A DNA stretch of 64,000 nt from Bryobacterales bacterium (GTDB lineage Bacteria; Acidobacteriota; Terriglobia; Bryobacterales; Bryobacteraceae): NCBI GenBank assembly GCA_020851555.1, contig JADZCM010000014.1:123636-187635 (forward strand), read 5' to 3'. Shown in pieces: positions 36,326 to 44,422 of this stretch. The notes beneath the pieces were generated by a model. It did no database searches, was not told the origin of the DNA, and saw only the letters and a program-made list of their open reading frames with translations. Position numbers and translations under genes: made by a program. Position 1 is the stretch's first letter. The number at the start of each line of letters is the position of its first letter.

Positions 36326-36757
36326 ATGCCGGAAGCGTACGAAGGGCCGTTGGGAATCCCGCGCGGCACGTGCCGCTTCTGCGGCTTGCCCGGCCCGCAT
36401 CCCACGAGGCTTCACTGCATCGACGCGCAGCGCGACCGGATCGGCTTCTTGGAGCTCTGCCCGAGGACGGCGAAGCGGTTCACGCTGCGGCACCGCGTCG
36501 GGATCCGCCGCGGCGCGATCCGCGAAGCTCCGCCGCCCAAGCCCGCCGACGACGACGAGCCGGACGTCGACGCCGCGGGCCTGCCCGTGGCGCTCTTCCG
36601 CCGCCGCATCGGCGGGATCAGGCGGACAGAAGGCGACGGCCCGCAGCGGGCCGCCGCCGTCGCCACCATCCGGCGCGTCCGCTCACTTCGCCGTTTTTCG
36701 CCCTATCCCAGCCCGACGGGCTGCCGTCAGGCCCCAGCCCCTTCCGCCACTGTCTGA
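36326..36757 (+). CDS. Putative zinc-finger protein of mobile-element type
   Basis: A 143-residue frame from ATG 36326. Its N-terminus has a likely zinc site, CRFCGLPGPHPTRLHC, followed by IDAQRDRIGFLE; this resembles short zinc-finger proteins found in phages and integrated elements (CxxC...PHxT..HC...LRDRI). The second half is basic and low-complexity and may be read-through past a lost stop. No ribosome site was identified. The function is unknown. Confidence 0.4.
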   Translation: MPEAYEGPLGIPRGTCRFCGLPGPHPTRLHCIDAQRDRIGFLELCPRTAKRFTLRHRVGIRRGAIREAPPPKPADDDEPDVDAAGLPVALFRRRIGGIRRTEGDGPQRAAAVATIRRVRSLRRFSPYPSPTGCRQAPAPSATV

Positions 36758-36859
36758 ATCGCAGTAAACGCGGGAGTCAGCTTGACACTGCAAGGCGTTC
36801 GCAATACCATCGGGGGGGACCTCGCTGAGTCCAGCGGAGGTGGGCAAAAGGATACCTTC

Positions 36860-37519
36860 ATGGCCCTAGTCGTTCTCGCGTTCTTCCTTGCGCTGATTGT
36901 GGGCATGTTCAGGCCGAACGCCGTGCTGCCAGCGAAGCTGAAGCCTTCGAGGGTGAAGGTGGGAGTGGTGTACGGAGCATTGACCCTCATCATTGCCGGT
37001 GTGACAGGCTATCTGGAACAATCCACCCAACCGGCACCTCTTGAAACTACCTCAGACGTATTCGCCAATATCCCCCTGTTGCAGAGTGCGGCCTCGCCAG
37101 TGCTGCCAAGTGCCGACTGGGTGCAGCTGAATAAGCTTGACGCCAAGAGCGGCTTCGTCGGCGGAGTTGAGTTTCAGCTCCACAGCGCAGGCTTGGTCAA
37201 ATCAGTTGTTGAGTATTTTATCTCGGGAAAGGCCAAGGATCGGGTAGACCAAGTGAAGATCTCTGCTTTCATCGCCTCTCCCGAAGATTTGGCGACGGGC
37301 ACCACGACCTTGGAGGCTGCTGCTGCGCAGTGGTTCAAGTCTGTGGGTGTGGCGATGCCGGAGGGACTGGACTCCGCGATCCGGGCTGGCAAGGACTTCG
37401 ATGGGGCGACAGGGCCGCTGGGTGTGGAGTACGTCTTAAGCCGCGGCAATCCCGTCAAACAGCCAGACGGGTCATCCTACCGAGTCACCCTGATGGACTT
37501 GACCATCAAGCGGCGTTGA
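36860..37519 (+). CDS. Two-helix membrane protein of unknown function
   Basis: A 219-residue protein with two N-terminal membrane segments (ALVVLAFFLALIVGMF at 2-17 and VGVVYGALTLIIAGVTGYL at about 35-53) and a soluble domain of about 160 residues containing FQLHSAGLVKSVVEYFISG. ATG 36860 is backed by AAAAGG seven bases upstream; an earlier TTG is rejected. Base composition is less GC-rich than the neighbouring core genes, consistent with acquired DNA. No family recognised. Confidence 0.65.
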   Translation: MALVVLAFFLALIVGMFRPNAVLPAKLKPSRVKVGVVYGALTLIIAGVTGYLEQSTQPAPLETTSDVFANIPLLQSAASPVLPSADWVQLNKLDAKSGFVGGVEFQLHSAGLVKSVVEYFISGKAKDRVDQVKISAFIASPEDLATGTTTLEAAAAQWFKSVGVAMPEGLDSAIRAGKDFDGATGPLGVEYVLSRGNPVKQPDGSSYRVTLMDLTIKRR

Positions 37520-37646
37520 TGCTGTCTGTGATGCCAGCTTCCGCCAGTCGGGCAAGGTAGGAGCTGGAGAGCCGACGGGCAGAGCATGTCGCGCTCGAAA
37601 TTGCGGCGCGGCAGTATACTGAACCAGACCCTGGAGGCGAAGGCTC

Positions 37647-37817
37647 ATGAACTGGTTGACGAAGGCAACCGTGGAGGGCGTAGCGTGCAGGCTGATGATC
37701 GGAGACATGCTGCTGGTTAGAGAGCGGGTGTGGCTGCCAGCGACAGTGGAGCCGCAGGGTCAGCCTGCCACGAGCGGGCGGCAGCATGGCTGGGTGACGG
37801 GGGCGTTATGCGTATAA
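37647..37817 (+). CDS. Small 56-residue open reading frame
   Basis: Starts MNWLTKATVEGV and ends TGALCV, with a purine-rich GGAGG 11 bases upstream. Length and context (between two membrane-protein genes, same strand) allow a real small gene, but no family is recognised. Low confidence. Confidence 0.3.
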   Translation: MNWLTKATVEGVACRLMIGDMLLVRERVWLPATVEPQGQPATSGRQHGWVTGALCV

Positions 37818-37838
37818 TCACGGGAGGAGAAGTCCGCA

Positions 37839-38294
37839 ATGCCGTGGACGCTGGTTCGTTACGGCTGTGCCGCCGCACTCGCCTTGTGGGCCCTCTTGGG
37901 CCTGAGGATGGTTCTTGTCTACCTCGGCGTCGTTCGATCACCCATTGGTATCGGCCCCAACCTACCATTCGCGACACGTTCGCTGGCCAGATCGGTAACC
38001 TGCGCTGTATATTCAGCTCTTCTGTTTTGTTTCAGTCGTGCTGCAACGCTGGCCGTTGCCGCTGTTGCGTTCTGGGTGGTCCGTCGTATGGTCCGAAATC
38101 TGTTCCGCCGATTCTGGTTCCGATACCTTGCCCATGTACTGCTCGATGTTCAGAGGCGGTCGGACCCTTCGGCCATACAAGATACCTCTGGGCCGAAGTT
38201 TCAAGAGGCGCTGAATGCGGCCTACAGGACAGTTGAATCGGCGCATGCTCCCGTCTCGCCCCTCGGCAAGCAGCAAGAAGCCGGGTGTAGTTGA
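37839..38294 (+). CDS. Two-helix membrane protein of unknown function
   Basis: A 151-residue protein with two hydrophobic segments (CAAALALWALLGLRMVLVYL and AATLAVAAVAFWVV) and a basic cytoplasmic stretch (RRMVRNLFRRFWFRYL). The C-terminal third is soluble. The ATG follows GGAGGAGAAG. With the 36860 gene it forms a same-strand pair of orphan membrane proteins within the tRNA-Lys slot. Confidence 0.5.
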   Translation: MPWTLVRYGCAAALALWALLGLRMVLVYLGVVRSPIGIGPNLPFATRSLARSVTCAVYSALLFCFSRAATLAVAAVAFWVVRRMVRNLFRRFWFRYLAHVLLDVQRRSDPSAIQDTSGPKFQEALNAAYRTVESAHAPVSPLGKQQEAGCS

Positions 38295-38704
38295 ACTCCG
38301 CTCCGCCAACGGTTATCTGCCGACCAAATGCAGTCGAGTGGCGGGGCTTCCGGTCCGATCACGGCGTCTAAGACCCGCAGGCCGAACCGGGAGAAAAAAC
38401 TCCGAAAGAAGGCGGTTTGTTACCCGTTTACTGACGGAACGTGCGGACAGGAGGCAGAACCTGGTCGTCGAGTCCTGAGGCGACGCCTTCAGGGGGGATG
38501 CTGGACTACCTGGCGATGCCCGTCGGCTCTACCGCCGGGCTGTGAGGGCCTGTTCTCGCGGGCGCCGCAATGCCTTTCGCCGTCAAGGGCGGCCTCTGGC
38601 AGCCCGCGCGCTCCGGAGGCCGATTCCGGGGCCTTCCGCCCGAGCGGTGGCCCAAACGGTGACCCAAGGCCCTCCGATCCGTGGAGGTAAATCCTTTGGA
38701 ATGT
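38295..38704. other. No gene seen (410 bases beside tRNA-Lys 3' end)
   Basis: Open frames here are short or Arg/Pro-rich and lack ribosome sites. I looked for a second copy of the tRNA-Lys 3' end as an attachment site in 35400-38700 and did not find one by eye. Confidence 0.4.
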
Positions 38705-38780
38705 TGGTGAGCCGGGCGGGACTCGAACCCGCGACCCTCTGCTTAAAAGGCAGATGCTCTACCGCCTGAGCTACCGGCCC
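38705..38780 (-). tRNA. tRNA-Lys (anticodon UUU)
   Basis: A complete 76-base cloverleaf with CCA encoded. The acceptor arms GGGCCGG and CCGGCTC pair with one G-U. The anticodon stem TCTGC/GCAGA holds the loop CTTTTAA, anticodon TTT. The T-loop TTCGAGT is standard. Its 3' end faces the mobile-element slot at 35.5-38.7 kb. Confidence 0.97.
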
Positions 38781-38840
38781 GGCGAGACGCACGGCGGCGG
38801 ACAATTCGAGAATAGCACACGTCCTCCGCCTCGCAGCCGC

Positions 38841-38846
38841 TATACT
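38841..38846 (+). promoter_or_regulatory. Putative -10 box of methyltransferase gene
   Basis: TATACT ends 8 bases before the ATG at 38855, with no Shine-Dalgarno sequence between, suggesting a leaderless mRNA. Confidence 0.45.
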
Positions 38847-38854
38847 GCTCGTTG

Positions 38855-40036
38855 ATGTACCCAAGCTGGCGGTTCGACGTCCGGGACCTGCGCCTCCACG
38901 CAGATGACTTCCGCAAAAAGCTGGCCCGTATCAAGCAGCGCGTGGAGGAGGGCCGGCTGCCCTGGTATCCCTACGATTCGCTGGGCGCGTTCTCAGTGCT
39001 GGAGGGCGTGCTGACCGGGCAGCACCGCTACCTGCTCGACCTGGCGCGGGGCAGGCCCGTGCTGGACCTCGGCTGCGGCGACGGCGACCTGGCCTTCCTC
39101 TTCGAATCGTTCGGGTGCCGCGCCGACGCGGTGGACTACGCCGCCACCAACAACAACCAGATGCGCGGCGTCCGCGCGCTCAAGCGGGAACTCGGTTCGC
39201 AGATCGGCATTTACGACGTGAACCTGGACGAGCAGTTCGAGCTTCCTCGCGGCAGCTACGGCCTGGCGCTCTGCCTGGGCGTTCTCTATCACATCAAGAA
39301 CCCGTACTACCTGCTCGAGAAGCTGGCGAAGACGGCTCACTACTGCCTGTTGAGCACGCGCGTGGCGGCGGCCTCGCCGGACCACAAGACCGATCTCAGG
39401 TCCCTGCCCGTGGCCTACCTGGTGGACGAATACGAGACCAACCGCGACCCCACCAATTTCTGGATCTTCTCCGAAGCGGGGTTGAAACGGATCCTGAAGC
39501 GAACCGGCTGGGAGATCTGCGACTACGCGGCGGTGGGCCGTGAGGAGGGTTCCGATCCTTCCGGCAGCCGGCGCGACCAGCGCGTATTCTGCCTGTTAAG
39601 AAGTCCGGCGCACGACAACCCCTGGGGGGTGACGCTGCTCAGGGGCTGGCATCCTATGGAGACCGGCCACTTCCGGTGGACGGAAGGAGCGTTCTCCGTG
39701 CGGCTGGAACGGACCGGCCCCTGCACGGCCGCGAGCCTGGCCTTCGACTTCTTCCTGCCCCAGGACCACCTGCGCCGCCTGGGCGCCGTCACGCTTGCCG
39801 CCACGGTGAACGGCCGCGAACTTCCAGCACAGGAGTTCCGGTACGCCGGTGAATGCCGTTACCGGCAGCCGGTTCCCCCGGGGGCGGTTGAAGGCGGCGC
39901 GGCCGAGATCGAGTTCAGGCTGGACAAGTCCTCGCCCCCGTCGGCGGACGACCGGCGCGAACTCGGCGTGGCCGTCTCCTTCGCCCGCGAAGGCTGCGCC
40001 GCCGCCGACAACAACCTGCCGCTGGCGCTGGAGTAG
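38855..40036 (+). CDS. Class I SAM methyltransferase (CmoB/DUF1698-like) with beta C-terminal domain
   Basis: A 393-residue methyltransferase. Motif I is VLDLGCGDGDLAF (about 69-81), with an acidic DAVDY motif after strand 2 and the LCLGVLYHIKNPYYLLEKL segment typical of CmoB/DUF1698-type enzymes. The pre-domain WYPYDSLGAFSVLEGVL also matches this family. Residues about 265-393 form a separate beta-rich domain ending DNNLPLALE, whose last 70 residues are duplicated at 41405-41618. Substrate unknown; similar proteins lie in sugar or natural-product loci. Confidence 0.8.
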   Translation: MYPSWRFDVRDLRLHADDFRKKLARIKQRVEEGRLPWYPYDSLGAFSVLEGVLTGQHRYLLDLARGRPVLDLGCGDGDLAFLFESFGCRADAVDYAATNNNQMRGVRALKRELGSQIGIYDVNLDEQFELPRGSYGLALCLGVLYHIKNPYYLLEKLAKTAHYCLLSTRVAAASPDHKTDLRSLPVAYLVDEYETNRDPTNFWIFSEAGLKRILKRTGWEICDYAAVGREEGSDPSGSRRDQRVFCLLRSPAHDNPWGVTLLRGWHPMETGHFRWTEGAFSVRLERTGPCTAASLAFDFFLPQDHLRRLGAVTLAATVNGRELPAQEFRYAGECRYRQPVPPGAVEGGAAEIEFRLDKSSPPSADDRRELGVAVSFAREGCAAADNNLPLALE

Positions 40037-40111
40037 GCCGAACAGTGGATGTGCCGCAATCCCGGGCTCCGGCGAAACCTGCGGCGCGCCTTCAGGCCGG
40101 CGTCGAGGAGC

Positions 40112-40891
40112 CTAGCGGGGCCGTTGCGCGTAGTACGCCCTGTCCAACACCGTGCCAGCATCGTTGCAGTCTGGGGCCTCGCACGGTTGCTTCTTGACGC
40201 TGGGGTATCGCCGTTCAAACTCGGCGAAGACAGCCGAAGGCGAGCGCTCGATGTAAGACGCCGGGATCGCGAACAGCGCCGAGTCAGGTTCCCCGACCGC
40301 AACCGACGTAACGACAGTCTCCTTGGCCAGTCTGGCCTGTCCATCCGGGCCCGGCCAGTAGAGGGCGGACTTCAACTCGAGGCAGTCCAAGCCTGTGGCG
40401 AACCACCTCTCAAACCTCATGGTTCCGCCCAGGGAGGGGGCAGGATTCTCCCGGATCACCTGGACGCCCTCGTATCCAGCGACGGTCAGCCTGGGCGCCC
40501 CCGGCCTGGCTCCGCAACCCCCGGGGCGTACCAAGTATTGCTCCGCCGCCCGCGGCGTCATGGCACTGGTGGTCAGTGATTCGGTAATGCCGTCCACGTC
40601 CACTCTGCGCATTGCACGGGGATCGGTGACTGTGCGCTGCTCGCGGCCCTCGCCAGTCGGGGTCACGACAATGCGGAGTACCGCTTGCGAGCCGTCAGCC
40701 CGTACCGCTACGGTCGAGTCCGCGGTGTGTAGAAGCACCCCGTTGCGATCATACTGCCGTGTCAACACGGTGGCGGTATATGGTGTGCTGCTCGTGGCCT
40801 GTGACCATGACCGGAGCGCCGCAACGCTCAAACCCACAGCCATCGCACACGCAAGTAGTCCGGCGGCCAAGAACGGAGCGAGACGTTTCAT
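40112..40891 (-). CDS. Secreted protein of unknown function
   Basis: A 259-residue exported protein with a signal peptide (KRLAPFLAAGLLACAMAVGL). The mature part is beta-rich with four cysteines (GGCGARP, GLDCLEL, QPCEAPDC) that may form disulfides. The ATG follows AGGAG. It lies 73 bases downstream of the AraC-type regulator gene on the same strand, so the two may form a unit. Family not recognised. Confidence 0.7.
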   Translation of the reverse strand: MKRLAPFLAAGLLACAMAVGLSVAALRSWSQATSSTPYTATVLTRQYDRNGVLLHTADSTVAVRADGSQAVLRIVVTPTGEGREQRTVTDPRAMRRVDVDGITESLTTSAMTPRAAEQYLVRPGGCGARPGAPRLTVAGYEGVQVIRENPAPSLGGTMRFERWFATGLDCLELKSALYWPGPDGQARLAKETVVTSVAVGEPDSALFAIPASYIERSPSAVFAEFERRYPSVKKQPCEAPDCNDAGTVLDRAYYAQRPR

Positions 40892-40964
40892 GCTTGTCTC
40901 CTTTTGACACCAGACTAGACTGGAAGCACTACCAATTCAAGTGTTCAGAACCGGAAAGAAATGT

Positions 40965-41311
40965 TCATTTCCTGCTGCGGCCAGAACCGCCGGTCCGGGG
41001 CCCAACCGCTGCGCGCCGATACCGCCCCGGGGTACTGCCGCAGGCGACTCTGAAGTCGCGTACGAACTGAGCCTGACTGGCGAAACCAAGGGCGAAGCCA
41101 ATCTCCTTTACGCTTAGGTCGCTTGATTCGAGGAGTTCCCTCGCTCGGCCGAACCGAAGCCGCCGTGCGAGGCGCGCGGGCGACTCACCGGCCTCAGTGA
41201 CAAACAGGTGCCACAGCCGGGATGGTGACAAGCCAACGTCGCGGGCAAGGACGGGCAGTCGGGGGGGGTATGCCTCAGGATCTGAACTACTTGGATCACA
41301 CGGGGGTCCAT
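40965..41311 (-). pseudogene. AraC-family regulator with frameshift at a C8 run
   Basis: The C-terminal AraC HTH is intact: LARDVGLSPSRLWHLF, then KEIGFALGFASQAQFVRDFR and STPGRYRR. The expected N-terminus MDPRVIQVVQILRHTPP is in another frame starting at ATG 41311. The switch occurs at a run of eight C on the coding strand (eight G at 41261-41268). One extra C would join both parts into a stand-alone AraC domain protein of about 115 residues. It may be a true mutation, a slippage (phase-variable) site or a sequencing error. Confidence 0.75.
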
Positions 41312-41404
41312 ACGATGCCTCCCGTTGTTGATGCTGTTGCAAGCATGGCATCAGGAAGTCCGATTGTCAATACGAAAGAAGTACCCCGGCGCGGCGGGAG
41401 TTTT

Positions 41405-41618
41405 CCGGCGTGAGCTGCTGCGACTAAGCGGGAAATGCCGCTACCGCCAGCCTTTGCCACAGGCGACCGTTGAGGGCGGCGTGGCTCAGGTGGAGTTCAC
41501 CTTGGACAAGGCGTCGCCGCCGCCGTCCGGAGACCAGCGCGAACTGGGTGTGGCCGTGTCCTTCGCCCGCGAGGGCTGCGCCGCCGCCCACAACAACCTG
41601 CCGCTCGTGTTGGAGTAG
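41405..41618 (+). pseudogene. Duplicated C-terminal fragment of the methyltransferase gene
   Basis: The last 70 or so residues (CRYRQPLPQATVEGG, QRELGVAVSFAREGCAAAHN, LPLVLE) are a close copy of the end of the methyltransferase encoded at 38855-40036, including the stop codon. No methyltransferase domain precedes it. Differences are scattered, so the duplication is not recent. It flanks a 1.4-kb segment holding the AraC regulator and secreted protein. Confidence 0.75.
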
Positions 41619-41664
41619 CCCGAGCCGCGAGCGGAAGCGAGCTGTTTTTGTCAGAATGATCTAC

Positions 41665-43275
41665 ATGTTCGAGCCGGTCATTCTTGTCGCCAGTGGAGAC
41701 CTGCGCGCATCGGCCAATTGTGAGTGTTGGGCCGCGCAGCAGAAAGTGGAGGAGGCGGTGACCGCCGCCATACGGCGCGAAGGCGGCGACGTGCGCCGCG
41801 GCCACCCGTACCAGCCCGGCAAAGGGCACGGTTTCATCGACTCGCAGAAGTACGGCATGGAGGTCTTTCGCCAGATCTCGCCGCAATCCCCTCTGATGGT
41901 GGTGGAAGCCGTCTGGCAGTACAGCCACCATGTGCTGCCCGGTTTGTGGTCCCACAGCGGCCCCATCCTCACTGTGGCCAACTGGAGCGGCGAGTGGCCG
42001 GGCCTGGTGGGAATGCTCAACCTGAACGGCTGCCTCGCCAAGGCGGGCATACCGTACAGCACCTTGTGGAGCGAGGAGTTCACCGACGAGTACTTCCTGA
42101 ACGGCCTGCGCCGCTGGCTGCATGACGAGCCCGTGGCGCACGACCAGAGCCACGTCCGCAGCCTCAACCACCTGCGCCTTCCCGACGCCGCCGCGCAACT
42201 GGGCGCGGAACTGGCCGCCGAACTTCGCCAGGACAAGGCCATTCTGGGCATCTTCGACGAGGGCTGCATGGGCATGTACAACGCCATCATCCCCGACGAA
42301 CTGCTCCACGATACCGGCGTCTTCAAGGAGCGGCTGAGCCAGTCGGCCCTCTACGCCGAGATGTTGCAGGTATCCGGCGAGGAAGCGCGTTCAATCTATA
42401 CGTGGCTGCTCGGCAAGGGGCTGCGCTTCGTGACGGGCGACGACCCCGAACTGTACCTCACCGAAGACCAGATCCTGGGCCAGTGCAAGATGTACATCGC
42501 GGCGCTGCGCATCGCGGACCGGTTCGGATGCGACGCCATCGGCATACAGTACCAGCAGGGTCTCAAGGACCTCGCGCCCGCCTCGGACCTGGTCGAGGGG
42601 CTGCTGAACAACGTGGACCGTCCGCCGGTGGCCGACCCGCTGACCGGCCGCATCCTCTACGAAGGCCGCGCGCTGCCGCACTTCAACGAGGTGGACGAAT
42701 GCGCCGGGCTGGACGCGCTGGTGACCAATCGCATCTGGCGCAAGCTGGGATTCGATCCCGAAACCACGCTGCACGACGTTCGCTACGGCGAGAACTACCG
42801 GCGCGGCGGCAAGGAGGAGTTCATCTGGGTGTTCGAGATTTCCGGCGCCGTGCCGCCGCGGCACCTCACGGGCGGCTACGCCGGCGCGGTGAGTTACCGC
42901 CAGCCGGCGATGTACTTCCCCTCCGGCGGAGGCACGCTGGCGGGTGTCAGCAAGCCGGGTGAAGTGGTGTGGAGCCGCGTGTTCGTGGAAAGCGGGGCGT
43001 TGAAGGCCGACCTCGGGCGGGCGACAGCCGTGGAACTGCCCGATGAGGAGAGCCGCCGCCGCGCCGCTGCGACCACGCCCCAATGGCCCATGATGCACGC
43101 GGTCATGCACGGCATCACCCGCGACCAGTTCATGGGCCGCCACAAGGCCAATCACATTCAGGTCGCCTACGCTCCGGACGCCGCGGGGGCCAACCTGGCG
43201 CTCGCCGCCAAAGCCGCCATGTTCCGCGAACTGGGCATGGACGTCTTCGTCTGCGGCACGGAGAACGGGCTGTAA
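41665..43275 (+). CDS. L-fucose/L-arabinose isomerase-like protein
   Basis: A 536-residue cytoplasmic protein resembling the fucose/arabinose isomerase fold, beginning PVILVASGDLRASANCECWA. Motifs consistent with the family are NWSGEWPGLVGMLNLNG, GIFDEGCMGMYNAIIPD (acidic metal ligand) and the C-terminal HIQVAYA region with His ligands (MHGITRDQFMGRHKANH). Which sugar is used is unknown. ATG 41665 matches the usual N-terminus; ATG 41656 would add three residues. Neither has a ribosome site. Followed by an oxidoreductase gene. Confidence 0.75.
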   Translation: MFEPVILVASGDLRASANCECWAAQQKVEEAVTAAIRREGGDVRRGHPYQPGKGHGFIDSQKYGMEVFRQISPQSPLMVVEAVWQYSHHVLPGLWSHSGPILTVANWSGEWPGLVGMLNLNGCLAKAGIPYSTLWSEEFTDEYFLNGLRRWLHDEPVAHDQSHVRSLNHLRLPDAAAQLGAELAAELRQDKAILGIFDEGCMGMYNAIIPDELLHDTGVFKERLSQSALYAEMLQVSGEEARSIYTWLLGKGLRFVTGDDPELYLTEDQILGQCKMYIAALRIADRFGCDAIGIQYQQGLKDLAPASDLVEGLLNNVDRPPVADPLTGRILYEGRALPHFNEVDECAGLDALVTNRIWRKLGFDPETTLHDVRYGENYRRGGKEEFIWVFEISGAVPPRHLTGGYAGAVSYRQPAMYFPSGGGTLAGVSKPGEVVWSRVFVESGALKADLGRATAVELPDEESRRRAAATTPQWPMMHAVMHGITRDQFMGRHKANHIQVAYAPDAAGANLALAAKAAMFRELGMDVFVCGTENGL

Positions 43276-43296
43276 CCGGCGGGGCGGCTTCTGAAG

Positions 43297-43318
43297 CCGA
43301 GGGCGGAATTCCCCTCGG
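43297..43318 (+). terminator. Possible terminator after sugar-isomerase-like gene
   Basis: CCGAGGG and CCCTCGG form a 7-bp stem with an 8-base loop 21 bases after the stop, followed by TTCCC. A weak intrinsic or Rho-dependent terminator. Confidence 0.35.
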
Positions 43319-43380
43319 TTCCCGCGGGAGCCGGGAGTCGTCACGCCGGCTGTGATCCCTCCCCGCCGCGGCCCTTAGGT

Positions 43381-43386
43381 TATACT
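43381..43386 (+). promoter_or_regulatory. Putative -10 box of oxidoreductase-thrB operon
   Basis: TATACT lies 10 bases before the ATG at 43397, without a Shine-Dalgarno sequence, again suggesting a (near-)leaderless mRNA. Confidence 0.45.
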
Positions 43387-43396
43387 GCGAGATTCC

Positions 43397-44422
43397 ATGC
43401 GCGTTGGAATTGTCGGCACGGGCGCCATCTCCTACAAGCACGCCCTGGCCTACCGGAATATCGGTTTCGAAGTCACGGTCTGCACGGATATCAACGAACC
43501 GGCGGGGCGCCGGTTCGCCGAGCAGCACGGCGCCGAGTTCGTGCCCACCTGCGAGGATGTCTGCCGCCATCCCCGGGTGGACTACGTGGACCTGTGTACT
43601 TTCCCGGACTACCGGCTCGAGCCCGTCGAGCTTTGCGCCCGATGGGGCAAGCACATACAGGTCCAGAAGCCGATGGCCACCAATCTTGAGACGGCCCGCC
43701 GCATGATCCTGACGGCCCGCGAGGCGGGCATCCAGCTTGGAGTGGTGAGCCAGCACCGCTTCGACGACGCGAGCCTGTTTCTCTCCAAGGCGATCGCCGG
43801 CGGGAGGATCGGCAAGCTGCTTCAGGCCGACGCCTACGTCAAGTGGTACCGCTCGCCCGAGTATTACTCGCGCCCCATCAAGGGAAGCTGGGCGGTCGAG
43901 GGCGGAGGCGCGCTCATCAACCAGGCCATACACCAGGTGGACCTGCTGCTGTGGTTCGCGGGTCCGGTCCGGCGCGTGACGGGCGCGTGGCAACTCGGCG
44001 CGCGCCACAAGATCGAGTCCGAGGACGTGGTTTCGGCGCTGCTGGAGTACGCGAGCGGCGCCACGGGCGTCATCCAGGCATCCACGGCCTTCTGGCCGGG
44101 TTACACCGAGCGGGTGGAGTTGCACGGGACCGGAGGCACCGCGGTGATCGCGGGCGACAGGCTGACCGCCTGGGACATGCAGAACGACGCCGGCGAGCCT
44201 CCGCCGCTGGTTTCCAGCGTGCTGTCCGGCTCGTCCGATCCCATGGCGATCCCGCTCGAACCGTTCGAGCGCCAGTTCCGCGATTTCGGCGAAGCCATAC
44301 GAACGGGCCGCAAGCCGGCCGTTTCGGGCGCAGAGGGCTGCCGGGCGCTGGAGCTTGTGCTGGCGGTCTACGAGTCGTGCCGGCGGGGCCTCCCCGTGGA
44401 ACTGGAGACCCCGGCGGCGTGA
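43397..44422 (+). CDS. Gfo/Idh/MocA-family oxidoreductase
   Basis: A 341-residue cytoplasmic dehydrogenase. The Rossmann motif is VGIVGTGAISYKHA at the N-terminus; the family Lys lies in VQKPMATNLE, and GGGALINQAIHQVDLLLW contains the conserved His-Asp pair. No signal peptide, unlike the homologue at 10323. It is probably involved in sugar metabolism with the isomerase-like gene upstream. Its TGA overlaps the GTG start of thrB (GTGA), so translation is coupled. Confidence 0.9.
   Translation: MRVGIVGTGAISYKHALAYRNIGFEVTVCTDINEPAGRRFAEQHGAEFVPTCEDVCRHPRVDYVDLCTFPDYRLEPVELCARWGKHIQVQKPMATNLETARRMILTAREAGIQLGVVSQHRFDDASLFLSKAIAGGRIGKLLQADAYVKWYRSPEYYSRPIKGSWAVEGGGALINQAIHQVDLLLWFAGPVRRVTGAWQLGARHKIESEDVVSALLEYASGATGVIQASTAFWPGYTERVELHGTGGTAVIAGDRLTAWDMQNDAGEPPPLVSSVLSGSSDPMAIPLEPFERQFRDFGEAIRTGRKPAVSGAEGCRALELVLAVYESCRRGLPVELETPAA

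Noticed and set aside
35400-38780. Duplicate of the tRNA-Lys 3' end as an attachment site
   Set aside because: I searched by eye for the T-arm and acceptor sequence on the far side of the slot and found no second copy.
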